A stretch of 64,000 nucleotides of DNA from Skermania piniformis (GTDB taxonomy: Bacteria > Actinomycetota > Actinomycetes > Mycobacteriales > Mycobacteriaceae): positions 1,178,001 through 1,242,000 of the forward strand of contig NZ_CP079105.1 in assembly GCF_019285775.1 (NCBI RefSeq), in the 5' to 3' direction. The translations under genes and the position numbers were made by a program. Of this stretch, positions 15,840 through 23,600 are shown one piece after another. Under the pieces are notes generated by a model that did not search any database, was not told the DNA's origin, and saw nothing but the letters and a program-made list of their open reading frames with translations. Numbering within the stretch: position 1 is the first letter of the stretch; each line of letters opens with the position of its first letter.

Positions 15840-16216
15840 CGCTTGCCGTCCGCGCGCCGCGTAAGCCCCTGCGCGGGGACGTCGTTGTAGCCGGTCGGGG
15901 TGCCGTCCGGGAAGGTGAGCCGGATCCGCCACACCAGCTTGCCGGCGACGGTGTCGGCGATCTCGGACTCGAACCCGAGGTCGATCGCGGCGGCGGTGAC
16001 CTCACCGGGGTAGATCTGCACCTCGGCGGGGTCGGGCACCGTGCCGGCCGGCACGGTGAAATTGGGGACGCCGCCGATCCATATCGCGGCCGTGGCCGGA
16101 ACGACGGGCCAGGTGGCGGTCGAGCGCGGCACCAGCCGGAACCGGACATCGCGGCCGTAGGTCAGCGGCAGCGCGCGCAGTAGCGGCGGGTCGAACAGGT
16201 CCAGCATTTCAGCCAT
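15836..16216 (-). CDS. Small minor tail protein, LtfC-like beta-sandwich
   Basis: 126 residues; of two adjacent ATGs the second (16216) has the better spacing from GAGGAG. The sequence (GRDVRFRLVPRSTATWPVVPATAAIWIGG ... GKLVWRIRLTFPDGTPTGYND) resembles the LtfC/p132/Gp6 beta-sandwich proteins that recur between fibre genes of actinobacteriophages. It probably joins a fibre to the baseplate. Overlaps the next gene by 4 nt. Confidence 0.6.
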   Translation of the reverse strand: MAEMLDLFDPPLLRALPLTYGRDVRFRLVPRSTATWPVVPATAAIWIGGVPNFTVPAGTVPDPAEVQIYPGEVTAAAIDLGFESEIADTVAGKLVWRIRLTFPDGTPTGYNDVPAQGLTRRADGKR

Positions 16217-16229
16217 CATCGCTCCTCGG

Positions 16230-17471
16230 TCATGCGGCGGCCAGTAGTCGAACGTCGTCCCACTGCCCGGAGTTGACGAACGATGCTCGGGACACGAACA
16301 CGCCGGCGTACGGGTTCGTCGCGGCGACCCCGGTCGCGAACACGCTGTCGGCCCACGCGAGCAGTTCGTCGCCGCGCCACACGTACGCCGACCCGTTCGG
16401 GCGGGTCTCGGCCCGGATCACGTGGCCGGCGGCGTTGTTCGTCGACGGCGCAGAGAAGCTGCCGAGCTGCGTCCAGGTCGGCGGGTTCCCCGACAGCACG
16501 GTGGAGAACCGGAACAGTTTCGCGTTGCCCGTCGTGACCCGGCACGCGAGGCCCTGCGTGCCGGCGGCGTTGGCGTGCAGGATGATCGCGTGCTCGTGCG
16601 CGGTTGCGGTCTTGATCGTCGCGTCGACCCGCATCACCCCGCCGGTCAGGCCGGTGTTGCGGAGGATCGCCGCGCCGCCGTCGGTGGTGCCGGTCTTCGC
16701 GTAGGCGTTCGCGCTGATCTGCCCCGTCGCGCCGACCACGGTCCACCCGTTCCCCGGGGCGCCGTTCGCTCGGTCGAAGTTGTCGTAGAACACCGACGAC
16801 CACGGCCCGGAAACGACGTCCGATACCCGGTCGTAGCAGAAGAATTCGCGCAACCACACGTCGCAGGCCGCGGAATTGAGGAGCCGGATACAGCGGCGGT
16901 CGGGGCCTGTCCGGTACGCCGGCGTCGTCACCGCGGCACCGACGTAGACACCGTTGAGCCAGATCCGGATGAACTGGTCGGCGTCGACCCACACCCGCAA
17001 CTGCAAGGTGTTCCCGTTGAACACGACCGGGCTTGACCATTGCCCGCGGTTGGTGACCGCCGACACCGGGGTGGCGAGCTGCCCGACCTGCACGATGTCG
17101 CCGCCCGCGGCCGGGGTCTGGTAGATCAACCGAACCCCGACCACGTTCTGGAACAATGCGTCGATCCGCGCCCACGAGTCGGTGAGGTAGAACGAGAATC
17201 CCTGCGATGCAACACCGGTGGGTGGGAACCAGAACGTGGCGTCGAATCCCCAGTTCGGCGTGAACGGTTGGAACTCGTAGCTTTCGCCACCACCGTTGGT
17301 GGTGCTGTAGTTGCTCGGTATGTGCAGTTCGGCGATGTTGTTGATGTCGGCCGGGGTGCCGTCGCCGAGGTGCACCCACGGCCGCTGCACAGGGTTCTCG
17401 ACCGGCCGGTCGAAGGTGTCGAAGAACCCCGCCCACACCAGCTCTGGGGACCGCTTGAGCAGGAAGCTCAT
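16230..17471 (-). CDS. Minor tail protein with two lectin-like repeats
   Basis: 413 residues from ATG 17471. Two related halves can be seen: each opens with FFDTFDRP.../FYDNFDRANGAPGNGW and contains concanavalin-like beta strands (residues about 15-205 and 225-410). This is common in actinobacteriophage tail tips that bind carbohydrate. The start overlaps the previous stop by 4 nt. Carbohydrate binding is inferred from fold resemblance only. Confidence 0.75.
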   Translation of the reverse strand: MSFLLKRSPELVWAGFFDTFDRPVENPVQRPWVHLGDGTPADINNIAELHIPSNYSTTNGGGESYEFQPFTPNWGFDATFWFPPTGVASQGFSFYLTDSWARIDALFQNVVGVRLIYQTPAAGGDIVQVGQLATPVSAVTNRGQWSSPVVFNGNTLQLRVWVDADQFIRIWLNGVYVGAAVTTPAYRTGPDRRCIRLLNSAACDVWLREFFCYDRVSDVVSGPWSSVFYDNFDRANGAPGNGWTVVGATGQISANAYAKTGTTDGGAAILRNTGLTGGVMRVDATIKTATAHEHAIILHANAAGTQGLACRVTTGNAKLFRFSTVLSGNPPTWTQLGSFSAPSTNNAAGHVIRAETRPNGSAYVWRGDELLAWADSVFATGVAATNPYAGVFVSRASFVNSGQWDDVRLLAAA

Positions 17472-17824
17472 TCGTCCTCACGGCCGACGGCGATGACGTT
17501 GTCCGGCCACCGGTCCAGCTCCTCGATCACCCTGGCGAGGACTTGCCGGTTGCCGCGCACACCGCGCCAGTCCTGCGGGTCGAGCAGGCGGGCCAGCTCG
17601 TCGCCGCGCTCATCGAACTCGTCGAGCGCAGCGGTCAACACCGGGCGGGCGTCTGCGGCCGCGGCGTACCACCACAGCCCGGTCAGGTCGGGCAGGCCGA
17701 ACACGGTGTGCCAGATCGGCCACGACATCTCGGGGACGAACGTGATCGACACGTCGCGCGGCAGCGCCGGCCCGGACTCGGCCGGGTCGCTGTTGCCGGC
17801 GATCGCGATCACGTACCGGGTCAC
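17468..17824 (-). CDS. Small tail-module protein, hypothetical
   Basis: 118 residues from GTG 17824 (GTGA overlap with the gene upstream). It contains RYVIAIAGNSD, FVPEMSWPIWHTVFGLPDLTGLWWYA and a helical C-terminus ending GREDE. Tryptophan-rich. No known family recognised; its position among tail-tip genes suggests a baseplate or chaperone role. Confidence 0.65.
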   Translation of the reverse strand: MTRYVIAIAGNSDPAESGPALPRDVSITFVPEMSWPIWHTVFGLPDLTGLWWYAAAADARPVLTAALDEFDERGDELARLLDPQDWRGVRGNRQVLARVIEELDRWPDNVIAVGREDE

Positions 17825-18615
17825 AGGATCACCCCGAAAAGCGCGCATTGCAGGGCGTTCGGAGGCGTCGACCCGGTCACCGAGTCGACGTTCCAGAACA
17901 CGCGTTCCTTGTCGGCCACGTTCAACTCCAGGTTGTTGTAGCTCACGCGGGTGACGTTCGCCCCCAGGGTCGCGGTGTGGATCACCGAACTCGCGGTGCC
18001 GGCCGCGTTCCACTTCTTGGTTTGGAGCACCATCCCGCCCGGCTGGGTGAGCAGCGCGATGTGCAGGTCGGTGATCTTCCGCGACTGCCCCGAGGGGACG
18101 TTCTGGCACGCCCCGATCCTGAGTTCGTTCACGCCGAGCTGCACAGCGGCCGAAGCGATCACCGCTTCGAGCTCCCAGTAGGAGCTGAGCGCGTAGGCGA
18201 TGTCGGCGGTTTCCTGCGCGTCCGCTGCGGCGTTCGCGGCTGCCTGAGCGGTCGAGACCGCCGCCGACGCGTTCGCATTCGCCGCAGTGGCAGTGTTCTG
18301 CGCGGCGGTCGCCGTCGTCTGGGCGGACTGCGCGGTCGACTGCGCGGTGGTCGCCGTGGAATGCGCCGTCGTCGCGGTCGCCTGAGTGGTGTTCATGTTG
18401 TCGGCGATCCCGCCGACGATGTCCTCGAGCGTGTCGCCGACGATCGGTACCCCGCCGAGCAGGTCGGCGAGCAGACGCAGCCCGGACGCGAGGAACCCGT
18501 TGATGAAACCGCCGAACCCGCCCGCCAGGCCGTCGATCAGGTTGCCGAATCCCCACGACCCGACCGACTGGCCTTGCGTCTCGTCGGGAACACCCGCCTG
18601 GTCCGGCGATGTCAC
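17821..18615 (-). CDS. Minor tail protein with Ala/Thr-rich coiled coil
   Basis: 264 residues from GTG 18615. After a glycine-rich N-terminus (GFGNLIDGLAGGFGGFINGF) comes a heptad-like region of TTAQSTAQSAQTTATAAQNT type (about residues 80-140), typical of a trimeric stalk, then a beta-rich head. The frame continues open upstream but overlaps the preceding gene; GTG 18615 sits in the usual GTGA overlap. A fibre shaft or baseplate spike is likely. Confidence 0.7.
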   Translation of the reverse strand: MTSPDQAGVPDETQGQSVGSWGFGNLIDGLAGGFGGFINGFLASGLRLLADLLGGVPIVGDTLEDIVGGIADNMNTTQATATTAHSTATTAQSTAQSAQTTATAAQNTATAANANASAAVSTAQAAANAAADAQETADIAYALSSYWELEAVIASAAVQLGVNELRIGACQNVPSGQSRKITDLHIALLTQPGGMVLQTKKWNAAGTASSVIHTATLGANVTRVSYNNLELNVADKERVFWNVDSVTGSTPPNALQCALFGVIL

Positions 18616-18989
18616 GGCCCGACCCTCCGACGCACCGCTGCCGACATCTCGTCCGCCTCGGCGACGTGCCCGGCTGCCCTGAGCAGGGGGATAGCGGTGC
18701 GCAGGAGCACGGTCAGCGTGGCAATCTGATCGCGGGCGTCGTCGAGCTTGACCTCGAAGTCTACGATCCGGGCTTCGAGGCGGTCGGTCTCCTTGACGTG
18801 CTTGTCCTCCATCGCGGCGATGTCGGCACGAAGATCCTCCGCGACCGAGTGTGTCAGCCGAGCCGCGACCTCGGCGACGTTCGCGGTGCCGCGCCGCCAC
18901 CCAACCACGGCGGCGATCAGCGCTGCGACGACGGTGAAGACCCCGCCCCCGACCGCGAGATCGCCGATGCTGACGCCGACCTCACCCAC
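18612..18989 (-). CDS. Membrane-anchored coiled-coil protein of the lysis region
   Basis: 125 residues, GTG 18989. One N-terminal transmembrane helix (GGGVFTVVAALIAAVVGW), then a positively charged stop and a long helical region with heptads (MEDKHVKETDRLEARIVDFEVKLDDARDQIATL). It directly follows the 4-TM protein and holin, so a role in lysis (spanin-like or holin accessory) is plausible. Overlaps the upstream gene by 8 nt. Confidence 0.65.
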   Translation of the reverse strand: MGEVGVSIGDLAVGGGVFTVVAALIAAVVGWRRGTANVAEVAARLTHSVAEDLRADIAAMEDKHVKETDRLEARIVDFEVKLDDARDQIATLTVLLRTAIPLLRAAGHVAEADEMSAAVRRRVGP

Positions 18990-19419
18990 GCGCAGCCTCC
19001 CGCAGGATCGCCCGGATCTGCCGGATCGTGTGCAGGCACATGCCGGCCGAGCACACGGCCAGCGCGACCCCGACCCACGCCGCGAACGTGGCGCGTTCCG
19101 ACCAGGACGCCTGCCATACCGCGACCGAGTACGCGAGGCCGGCGAACGATGCGCCGCCGTCACCGGCGACCTGGAGCCAGAGCCCGGGGAGTGAGGTCCG
19201 CGCGATCGCGCCTGCGAGGGTGAGGACCGGGCAGACCACGAGCAGGCATGCCCAGGCGATCGCGAACTGGGTGCCGAGTGCGCGCTCCACGGCGCCGGGT
19301 GCGGTGCCGGTGATCAGCGCTTGCGCGCCGGCCACGATGTACGCGCTGTAGACGGCGGCCTGGTAGGGGCGGATCGATTCGCCGTCGAGGAGCGACCCGA
19401 CGCGCACCCGGGCGATCAT
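18982..19419 (-). CDS. Multi-pass membrane protein, possible holin
   Basis: 145 residues with about three to four hydrophobic helices (SAYIVAGAQALITGT, FAIAWACLLVVCPVLTLAGAIA, FAGLAYSVAVWQ, AAWVGVALAVCSAGMCL) and a basic C-terminus. It lies between the r1t-type holin and the coiled-coil membrane protein, next to the lysin. Actinobacteriophages often encode two or three small membrane proteins there. Assignment as holin or antiholin is by context. Confidence 0.65.
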   Translation of the reverse strand: MIARVRVGSLLDGESIRPYQAAVYSAYIVAGAQALITGTAPGAVERALGTQFAIAWACLLVVCPVLTLAGAIARTSLPGLWLQVAGDGGASFAGLAYSVAVWQASWSERATFAAWVGVALAVCSAGMCLHTIRQIRAILREAARG

Positions 19420-19658
19420 CGCGGCGGGACCTCACCGATCGTCGGGACCAGCGATGCGGTCTCGGTCCGGCCGAAGCCGCGCAGCGCGACCGACTTGACC
19501 GCGGACAGGATCACGGCGAGTGCGGCGACCGACGCGATTGCGCGCGCGTCGAGATCGGTGATGCCGGCTGCGTCGGTGCCGGCGGCGGCGAGCACGGCCT
19601 GGCAGCCGGTCATCGCCGCCCGCTCGAGCACGTCCCACCAGTACGTCGACAACGTCAC
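19416..19658 (-). CDS. r1t-type holin
   Basis: 80 residues from GTG 19658. The N-terminal STYWWDVLERAAMTGCQAVLA is the recognisable start of r1t-family holins, followed by a second hydrophobic helix (AIASVAALAVILSAVKSVAL) and a polar tail. It forms the membrane pore that releases the lysin. It overlaps the lysin stop by 4 nt and the next gene start by 4 nt. Confidence 0.82.
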   Translation of the reverse strand: MTLSTYWWDVLERAAMTGCQAVLAAAGTDAAGITDLDARAIASVAALAVILSAVKSVALRGFGRTETASLVPTIGEVPPR

Positions 19659-20713
19659 AGCCGCACCGCCGCAGCGCGGCCGATCAGCTCGTCCCAGACG
19701 AATTCCGGCCCCGGGTCCCAGTGGTCGACCTCGCGCCACGCTGCGGATACGTCGGCGTGCCCGCACACGCCGCGTTCACCGGCGCGGAGTTGGTCGCCGT
19801 TGATCTTGCGGAGCGGGATGTCGTACCGGTCCGACCAGTCCCGGGTGACCCGTGCCGCGCCGTCGATCAGTTCGATCGGGTCGAGCCATTCGGCGCGCTT
19901 CTGCTCGGCGTAGCCGAGGATGCACCCGTGCAGCCCGATCCGGTTGCCGGTGGTGCCCGCTGCCCAGGGGATGTAGTTGTCGTCGTTGCTGCGCCCGACC
20001 AGGGGGCGTAGGCGGCCCTGGTGGTCGGCCTGCACGCCGACGATCACGTTGTAGCTGGCACCGTTGGTCCGGTTCTGGCAGAACCGGAGCAGCGACTCGA
20101 CGCTGCCACGTTCGGGGCCTTCGTTGGTGTGCCAGACGATCGCCTGGCAGCGCGCGGGGTCGCGCGATCCGCTGTCGGCTGTAGTGAGCATGGTGAGGTC
20201 GGCTTGGAGTTGGGACATGCGAGGGCCTCCTGTCGGGGTCGGTGCCGCCGGTGGTGGGCCGGCGGGGAATGCGGCGGACGCGAACCAGAGGGCGGGGTCG
20301 ATGGCCCGGCCGGTGCGGCCGTTCTCGGGGACCCGGCCGGGCGGGGTCCACAGCTCGACGTGCGCGTGCGGACCGGTCGACTGCCCGTGTCGGTTGACGC
20401 GGCCGATGAGCTGGCCGGCCCGGATGCGGTCGCCTTTGCGGACGAGCGGGTCGCAATGCCCGACGATCACGTCGAGCTGCACCGACTGCTGGCAGTCGAG
20501 CCAGATCCAGCGGCCGAACCCTTGGACGTTCCACCGGTCGGCGCCCTCGACGCACACGCCGGCGGCTGGGGCGTAGATCGGGGTGCCCATCTTCGCGGCG
20601 AAGTCGAGGCCGCGGTGGGATTCGTCGGCGCCGGTGACCGGGTTGCGGCGGGCACCGAATCCCGAGCTGATCGTGTAGGTGCCGCGTTCGAGCGGCCAGT
20701 AGCGCTGGCTCAT
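19655..20713 (-). CDS. lysA: Endolysin: M23 peptidase plus N-acetylmuramoyl-L-alanine amidase
   Basis: 352 residues with two catalytic domains. Residues about 1-140 form an M23/LytM peptidase (SSGFGARRNPVTG, SHRGLDFAA, HAHVELWTPPG) that cuts peptide cross-links. After a PPPAAPTPTGG linker, residues about 165-340 form an amidase_2 domain (IVWHTNEGPE, IGLHGCILGY, CGHADVS...HWDPGPEF). Zinc-binding His residues are visible in both. The gene heads the lysis cassette, followed by the holins. No lysin B (mycolyl-arabinogalactan esterase) gene was seen. Confidence 0.9.
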   Translation of the reverse strand: MSQRYWPLERGTYTISSGFGARRNPVTGADESHRGLDFAAKMGTPIYAPAAGVCVEGADRWNVQGFGRWIWLDCQQSVQLDVIVGHCDPLVRKGDRIRAGQLIGRVNRHGQSTGPHAHVELWTPPGRVPENGRTGRAIDPALWFASAAFPAGPPPAAPTPTGGPRMSQLQADLTMLTTADSGSRDPARCQAIVWHTNEGPERGSVESLLRFCQNRTNGASYNVIVGVQADHQGRLRPLVGRSNDDNYIPWAAGTTGNRIGLHGCILGYAEQKRAEWLDPIELIDGAARVTRDWSDRYDIPLRKINGDQLRAGERGVCGHADVSAAWREVDHWDPGPEFVWDELIGRAAAVRL

Positions 20714-21144
20714 GCGTGTCCTTCGAGTTGTTGGTCGATGCGGTCGCGGAGTTCGCGGAGCTCGACCGGGGTGAGTTCGGCCTCGGCTGCGGCGGCGTGC
20801 TCGAGGACGGGGTTCGGTGCCGGGTCGGGTGCGCTGAGGTCGACCCAGTCGCCCGGGCTGGTCAGCGACCGACCGAGCCGCACCGGGTCCTGCCGCTTGA
20901 TCTTCGCGAGCTTCGGGTCCAGGACGTAGCCGACGAGCTCGGCGTGCTCGGCGAGCCGGGACGCGGTCGCGGGCAGCGTGATCGCGCCGCGTGCGGTCGC
21001 TTTCCAGAACCGCCGCTTACGTCCCTTCTTGTCGCGGATCGTGATCCATTCGCCGGACATCGGGATGTCCCGCCACAGATCGGTGTTCGGGTGGTCGGGA
21101 GGGTTGTCGCGGAAGTTGCTGCCGTCCGGGAAGTCGGCGACCAT
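20710..21144 (-). CDS. Hypothetical tail-module protein
   Basis: 144 residues from ATG 21144, next to the upstream stop. Starts MVADFPDGSNFRDNPPDHPNTDLW; contains a lysine/arginine-rich patch (RDKKGRKRRFWKATARG), a central helical region and a C-terminus with VELRELRDRIDQQLEGHA. The C-terminal helix suggests oligomerisation. No family recognised. Lies between the Gp37-like tail protein and the lysin. Confidence 0.65.
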   Translation of the reverse strand: MVADFPDGSNFRDNPPDHPNTDLWRDIPMSGEWITIRDKKGRKRRFWKATARGAITLPATASRLAEHAELVGYVLDPKLAKIKRQDPVRLGRSLTSPGDWVDLSAPDPAPNPVLEHAAAAEAELTPVELRELRDRIDQQLEGHA

Positions 21145-21145
21145 G

Positions 21146-22756
21146 TCAGACCCCGACACCCTGCAACTGGATCAGCGACAGAATGTTCTCCTTGTACCGC
21201 ATCAACTTCGCCATCGGCTCCTCCTCGGCCTGGTCGTTCCCGATGCTGATCTCCCACGCCGGCAAGGTCGCCCGGTCGCCCTTGTAGCGGATCGCGTGGA
21301 CGTTGTCGACGTACCATTCGCCGCCGAAGTCGAACCCGATCCGGTCCATCAGCCCGAAATGTTTGCCCGGCACATACGGTGCGTAGGCGTCGATCTCGGC
21401 GGTGTAGGAGGTGTATCCGCGGGTGTCCCAGAAGCCGGTGATGAACGCCTGCAACGTCGACAGGGTGAATCCGACGCCGGGGCCCTGGACCCAGTTCTCG
21501 AAGTAGGCGTCCGGGCCCATCGCCTGTTTCCGGAACGGGTTCCCCACCCGGTGGAACGCGAGGATGGTGTCCTCGACGAGGAAGTCGAACACGCCCAGCG
21601 CGAGACCCGGGTTGCCGACCAGCATCCCGAGGTAGCCGAGCGCGGCGTTCGCTGCCAGCTTCGCTGCCGAGTTCACCCACTGCGGCGATTTCCCGCCGTG
21701 AACCATCGCGTAGGCGAGAGCCTTGTGGATCGTCATCGTCTGCGACCGCACCGTGGAATGCTTCCCCTGCGGGAACACGACCCACGGAGCCGTTTTCACC
21801 GTCCCGAACCAGCCGGGCAGCTTGTACTCGTCCGGCTGTTCGGTGGCGAGTTCGGTGACGATCTCGTTGATCAGGTCCTCGGCGATCGTGCCGACGAGGT
21901 TGAGTAGGCCGTCGATCATGGTGCCGGTCGGGCCCGCGTACCCGGACTTGTCGATCGCTCGGAACACGCGGGTCGAGTGCTGGAGCTGGTAGAAGTTGCC
22001 GGCCGGCTGCGGCTCCCCGGGCATCCACCGCTGCGGCTGCAACAGCACTCCGGCCGACGCGAGTGTCGGCGCCATGAGGTCGTGGAAGTTCGCGAAACGC
22101 GAACTCAGCACCGTCCATTGGCTGGTGTCGGTGAGCGGGTTCACCGGCACGAAAGTCGTCCACCACTGCGCCGGGTCCCACAGCCCCGACCACTGCGCGG
22201 GGTTGAAGATGTTGTCCGGGATCGCGTTCAACGATTGGATGCGCCACGCGTTCGACAACCCGTACAAGATGGTCCCGGTGCACGTCGGGCCCGCGTACGG
22301 CATCGCCTTGGGCACCTGAAATTCAGCCGGGAAGATAGGGTTCGCGTAGCACGTGATCTTCTTGGCCTGGTGGTAGTCGTGCAGGAAATGCACTCGCACA
22401 GCGACCATCTCGCCGGCCTTGTAGATCCGCTGGATCTGATCGCACTTCCCGCCCCACCGCCAGTACGGGGTGTCGACCACGATGTGCACGTCGGCCTGCC
22501 GCAGCGACGGCCGCAGCAGCCACTCGGTCAGAAGGTGGTCACCGGGGATCGTGAACTCACCCTCGCCGGTGTCGTTCGCGACCTCCTCGAAGTCCCACGC
22601 GAGCTCACCCCGCAGGTAGCACACCGGCTCCCAGGTCTTGTCGCAGATCGTCATCTTCGGACGCGCGAGAGCGTCCCGCTGCTCGCGGCGGCGGCGGGCG
22701 ACGATGTGGTCGCGGACGTCGTCGAGAGTGAGGAAATCGACCGGTGGCGCGGTCAT
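21146..22756 (-). CDS. Large minor tail protein (Gp37-like)
   Basis: 536 residues from ATG 22756. It begins with a helical segment (LDDVRDHIVARRRREQRDALARPKMTICDKTW), then the long beta-rich body (WEPVCYLRGELAWDFEEVANDTGEGEF...) typical of the actinobacteriophage Gp37-like proteins, the second large tail-tip protein after the distal tail protein. In siphoviruses this position holds the tail-associated hub. Located directly after the distal-tail-like gene, 1 bp apart. Confidence 0.8.
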   Translation of the reverse strand: MTAPPVDFLTLDDVRDHIVARRRREQRDALARPKMTICDKTWEPVCYLRGELAWDFEEVANDTGEGEFTIPGDHLLTEWLLRPSLRQADVHIVVDTPYWRWGGKCDQIQRIYKAGEMVAVRVHFLHDYHQAKKITCYANPIFPAEFQVPKAMPYAGPTCTGTILYGLSNAWRIQSLNAIPDNIFNPAQWSGLWDPAQWWTTFVPVNPLTDTSQWTVLSSRFANFHDLMAPTLASAGVLLQPQRWMPGEPQPAGNFYQLQHSTRVFRAIDKSGYAGPTGTMIDGLLNLVGTIAEDLINEIVTELATEQPDEYKLPGWFGTVKTAPWVVFPQGKHSTVRSQTMTIHKALAYAMVHGGKSPQWVNSAAKLAANAALGYLGMLVGNPGLALGVFDFLVEDTILAFHRVGNPFRKQAMGPDAYFENWVQGPGVGFTLSTLQAFITGFWDTRGYTSYTAEIDAYAPYVPGKHFGLMDRIGFDFGGEWYVDNVHAIRYKGDRATLPAWEISIGNDQAEEEPMAKLMRYKENILSLIQLQGVGV

Positions 22757-22757
22757 C

Positions 22758-23600
22758 TCACCCCCACGGCCTCATGTGCAGCGGCGTCATGTACACCGCG
22801 ACCTCGGTGTCGGTGTCGGCGCCGGTCGCCGAGACCGGGCAGTCGACCGGGGTGACGGTGTGCGGGGGGATCGGATACTGGAACAGCAGCCCGGCCATGC
22901 GGGCGGCGGCTTGGGTGTTGGTGACCGTGTCCAGGTTGACCCCGCCCGTCATGTCCGGGTCGACGAGCCAGTGCTCACCGTCCGCGAACTCGGTCAGCCG
23001 CACCGTGGTGCCGCCGATACCGTCCGGCACCGTCACCCGGACGCCGGCCTGGCCCCAGCCGGCGATCTGCGGCCAGATCTCGATGTCGCCCGGGTTGGCG
23101 AGCCGCAGCACCCCGGACCCGCTGCCGCTGCTGTTCTGCCACCTGCTGACCAGCTGCGGGCCGCGCCAGCCCGGGGAGTACGCGATCGTCGGGAGCGTCC
23201 ACTCCATCTCGGTCTCGGGCTCGAAGTCGAATGGCTCGCTGGGCCACTTCTGGAGCCGGACCGGTTGGGTGCGGCGCCGGCCCCGCCGGTCGGTCGCGAT
23301 CAGCGTCCCGTCTTCCTCGGTGGACCAGGACCGCCACCACGCCGACTCGACGTCCTCCCACTCCTCCTCGGTCTCCGCGGAGGTGAACAGCTTCATGTCG
23401 ATAACGGACGGATCGATCTTCGACGGGCCCGGTTTCGCGCCCCGCATGTACGCCGGCTGCTGGGACAGCGGTACCGACACGGGGAAGTAGAACCCGGCGA
23501 GGCTGGTCAGGTAGACGCCCTCGGCGCCCATGTCGACGCCGTGCAGGTGCCAGCGTGCACCGTCGACACCGACGTACGTGATCGACCGTCCGACCGCCAT
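22758..23600 (-). CDS. Distal-tail-like minor tail protein
   Basis: 280 residues; follows the tape measure gene without a gap, as do Dit proteins in siphoviruses. The N-terminus SITYVGVDGARWHLHGVDMGAEGVYL, the WWRSWSTEEDGTLIATDRRGRRRTQPVRLQ segment, and the galectin-like second half (GDIEIWPQIAGWG, VDPDMTGG) match the first minor tail protein of mycobacteriophages. It would form the hexameric ring joining tail tube and tip. Confidence 0.82.
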   Translation of the reverse strand: MAVGRSITYVGVDGARWHLHGVDMGAEGVYLTSLAGFYFPVSVPLSQQPAYMRGAKPGPSKIDPSVIDMKLFTSAETEEEWEDVESAWWRSWSTEEDGTLIATDRRGRRRTQPVRLQKWPSEPFDFEPETEMEWTLPTIAYSPGWRGPQLVSRWQNSSGSGSGVLRLANPGDIEIWPQIAGWGQAGVRVTVPDGIGGTTVRLTEFADGEHWLVDPDMTGGVNLDTVTNTQAAARMAGLLFQYPIPPHTVTPVDCPVSATGADTDTEVAVYMTPLHMRPWG

